Source: CAZJKE01 sp964555625 (GTDB lineage: Bacteria; Planctomycetota; Phycisphaerae; Phycisphaerales; SM1A02). From it: DNA of 16,112 bases. The stretch is from positions 1-16,112 of the forward strand of contig CAZKTE010000041.1 in assembly GCA_964555625.1 (NCBI GenBank), read 5' to 3'. The notes under the pieces were generated by a model. That model saw nothing but the letters and a program-made list of their open reading frames with translations. It did not search any database and had not been told where the DNA came from. Shown piece after piece: positions 14,851 to 16,112 of the stretch (position 1 is its first letter; every line of letters starts with the position of its first letter). A program made the position numbers and the translations under genes.

Positions 14851-14872
14851 GGCGATGGGCTGAGGATACCAT
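14844..14872 (+). promoter_or_regulatory. Candidate xseA promoter overlapping the recG start region
   Basis: GTGGCA (14844-14849, 4 of 6), 17 bases, TACCAT (14867-14872, 4 of 6). Transcription would start near 14879, 2-3 bases before the GTG at 14882, so the mRNA is probably leaderless; no Shine-Dalgarno exists. The -35 lies within the first codons of recG. Confidence 0.4.
14863..14868 (-). promoter_or_regulatory. Candidate recG -10 box
   Basis: TATCCT on the minus strand (4 of 6) with a start near 14856, about 6 bases before ATG 14850. It overlaps the opposing xseA -10 by two bases within GGATACC. No good -35 seen. Confidence 0.28.
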
Positions 14873-14881
14873 CGACGCATC

Positions 14882-16111
14882 GTGTCCCACGCGACCAATG
14901 ACGACCCGCCGCTGACCGTCTCCCAACTGAGCCGCCGCATCAGCACCGCCCTCGAGTCGGGCATCGAGGAGGTCACCGTCGTCGGCCAGGTCAACCGGCT
15001 CTCGGCCAAGAAGCACTGGTATTTCCCCCTCACCGATGGCGAGTCCACCATCGACTGCGTGATGTGGGCATCGAAGGCGCCCCGAGATTGGGAACCGGCG
15101 CAGGGTGACGAGGTGATCGCCACCGGCCGCGTCGGGCACTACGCACCCAACGGCAGGACACAGCTCTACGTCGACACCCTGCGTGATGCGGCGGGCAAGG
15201 GTGACCTGCAGAAGGCCTACGAGGCGCTGGTGCGCGAACTCCGCGACTTGGGCTGGTTCGAGGACGATCGCAAGCAGCCGCTGCCGGCTATCCCACAGCA
15301 CGTAGCGGTCATCACCAGCGCCGGGTCGGCCGCCGCGGCGGACGTCATCGAGACGGCGCGGCGACGCTGGTCGGCGGTCGCACTCACCATCGTCAACGTG
15401 CCCGTCCAGGGCGAGGCGGCCGCCGCGAGCGTCGCAGCAGCCATCGCCGCAGTCGACGCGCACCTGGACGTCGATACCATCATCGTCACCCGCGGCGGCG
15501 GGTCGCTCGAGGATCTCTGGTCATTCAACGAACGGGTCGTCGCAGAGGCCGTTGTCGCCTGCAGCACGCCGCTGGTGGCGGCAATCGGACACGAGTCGGA
15601 CACGACGATCATCGAGTTGGTCGCGGACCTTCGCGCATCGACGCCCACAGCGGCGGCCATGGCGGTGATCCCGGAGGCCTCGGAACTCTCCCACCAGGTC
15701 GAGCAGGGCGCCTTTCGCCTCCACGCTACCGCTCAGCGACAGGTGCACGCGCGCATCCGTCGCCTTGCGGATGCGGAGGCGGCGCTGGCTGCCCGGCGGC
15801 CCCACGCGATGCTGCGGCGGCGCCAGGAGCGGTTGTTGACGCTGCTTGGCCATGTCCGCGGTGGCCTTCAGCGACACCTCGCCGGGCAGAGCCGTCGCCT
15901 CGAAGGCGCGTCGCGCGCGCTTGCAGCCATTGATCCCTCCGCGGTACTCGCTCGCGGCTGGAGCCTGACGCGCAGGGCCGATGGCACGCTCGTGCGAAGC
16001 GTCACGGATGTGACCGTCGATGATCCCCTCACCACGCTCTTGGCCGACGGATCGATCACCACGAAGGTGACGGCCACCGCGCAGGACGATGGGGTAGAGT
16101 GCCCGCCATGA
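14882..16111 (+). CDS. xseA: Exodeoxyribonuclease VII large subunit
   Basis: Single-strand exonuclease acting with XseB. 409 residues. N-terminal OB fold with TVVGQVNRLSAKKHWYFPLTD and IDCVMW (about 32-62). Catalytic domain with VITSAGSAAAADVI (143-156), IIVTRGGGSLEDLWSFN (200-216), VAAIGHESDTTIIELVADLRASTPTAAA cut here in two at AAIGHESD (233-240) and DLRASTPTAAA (249-259). A long helical coiled region (270-345) follows, for XseB binding. The C-terminal barrel is LARGWSLTR and LADGS. The usual TSxxGAA motif is TSAGSAAAAD, a mild variant. The start is GTG 14882; no other start fits before the OB fold. It ends with TGA overlapping an ATG (ATGA), as expected for a following xseB. Confidence 0.96.
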   Translation: MSHATNDDPPLTVSQLSRRISTALESGIEEVTVVGQVNRLSAKKHWYFPLTDGESTIDCVMWASKAPRDWEPAQGDEVIATGRVGHYAPNGRTQLYVDTLRDAAGKGDLQKAYEALVRELRDLGWFEDDRKQPLPAIPQHVAVITSAGSAAAADVIETARRRWSAVALTIVNVPVQGEAAAASVAAAIAAVDAHLDVDTIIVTRGGGSLEDLWSFNERVVAEAVVACSTPLVAAIGHESDTTIIELVADLRASTPTAAAMAVIPEASELSHQVEQGAFRLHATAQRQVHARIRRLADAEAALAARRPHAMLRRRQERLLTLLGHVRGGLQRHLAGQSRRLEGASRALAAIDPSAVLARGWSLTRRADGTLVRSVTDVTVDDPLTTLLADGSITTKVTATAQDDGVECPP

Positions 16112-16112
16112 G
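16108..16112 (+). CDS. Possible start of xseB (exonuclease VII small subunit), cut by the window edge
   Basis: ATG at 16108-16110 overlaps the xseA TGA. Only five bases are visible, so identity rests on the common xseA-xseB gene order and the ATGA coupling pattern. Confidence 0.35.

Overview
The window is a gene-dense stretch of chromosome, rich in G+C by eye. It is most likely from a planctomycete, probably the Phycisphaerae. This is inferred from a Minf_1886-family protein, a DUF3553 protein, an Ffh with DLQRPAAVEQL and KFDSDARGG in its GTPase domain, and the mix of small lipoprotein and zinc-ribbon genes. No gap between genes exceeds about 180 bases. I see no RNA gene, CRISPR array, insertion sequence or convincing intrinsic terminator.

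Left part (1-2825). The start of a chorismate mutase gene runs leftward off the edge. It is divergent from gdhA, an NADP-type glutamate dehydrogenase. A DUF3553 protein follows on the plus strand and meets a small coiled-coil protein on the minus strand, with 12 bases between their stops.

Middle (3002-6537). A SRAP/YedK-HMCES DNA-protein crosslink gene is followed, in the same frame, by an orphan C-terminal piece of the error-prone polymerase DnaE2 (ImuC). This looks like the eroded end of an SOS mutagenesis locus. Facing it is a tightly coupled minus-strand operon: an OmpA-type peptidoglycan-binding lipoprotein, a secreted transglutaminase-like protein that lacks the expected catalytic histidine, and a membrane-anchored zinc-ribbon protein. 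Successive genes overlap by 4 bases (GTGA, then ATGA). This operon is the best candidate here for an undescribed system, apparently an envelope module.

Right part (6622-16112). A COG0402 amidohydrolase, a Minf_1886 protein and an AI-2E-family permease run rightward. The permease meets ffh tail to tail, and both stop codons are read from one CTAG. A minus-strand cluster recG-polX-ffh joins fork restart, gap-filling or base-excision repair, and membrane protein targeting; recG and polX are coupled through TAATG. recG is divergent from xseA (exonuclease VII large subunit) across only 31 bases, and xseA ends in ATGA, which probably starts xseB. Three genes in this half (recG, polX, xseA) and the SRAP gene serve DNA repair, so the window is repair-rich but mostly core genome.

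Functions are read from motifs remembered for each family; no database search was run. Promoter calls are by eye against a sigma-70-like consensus and are weak.
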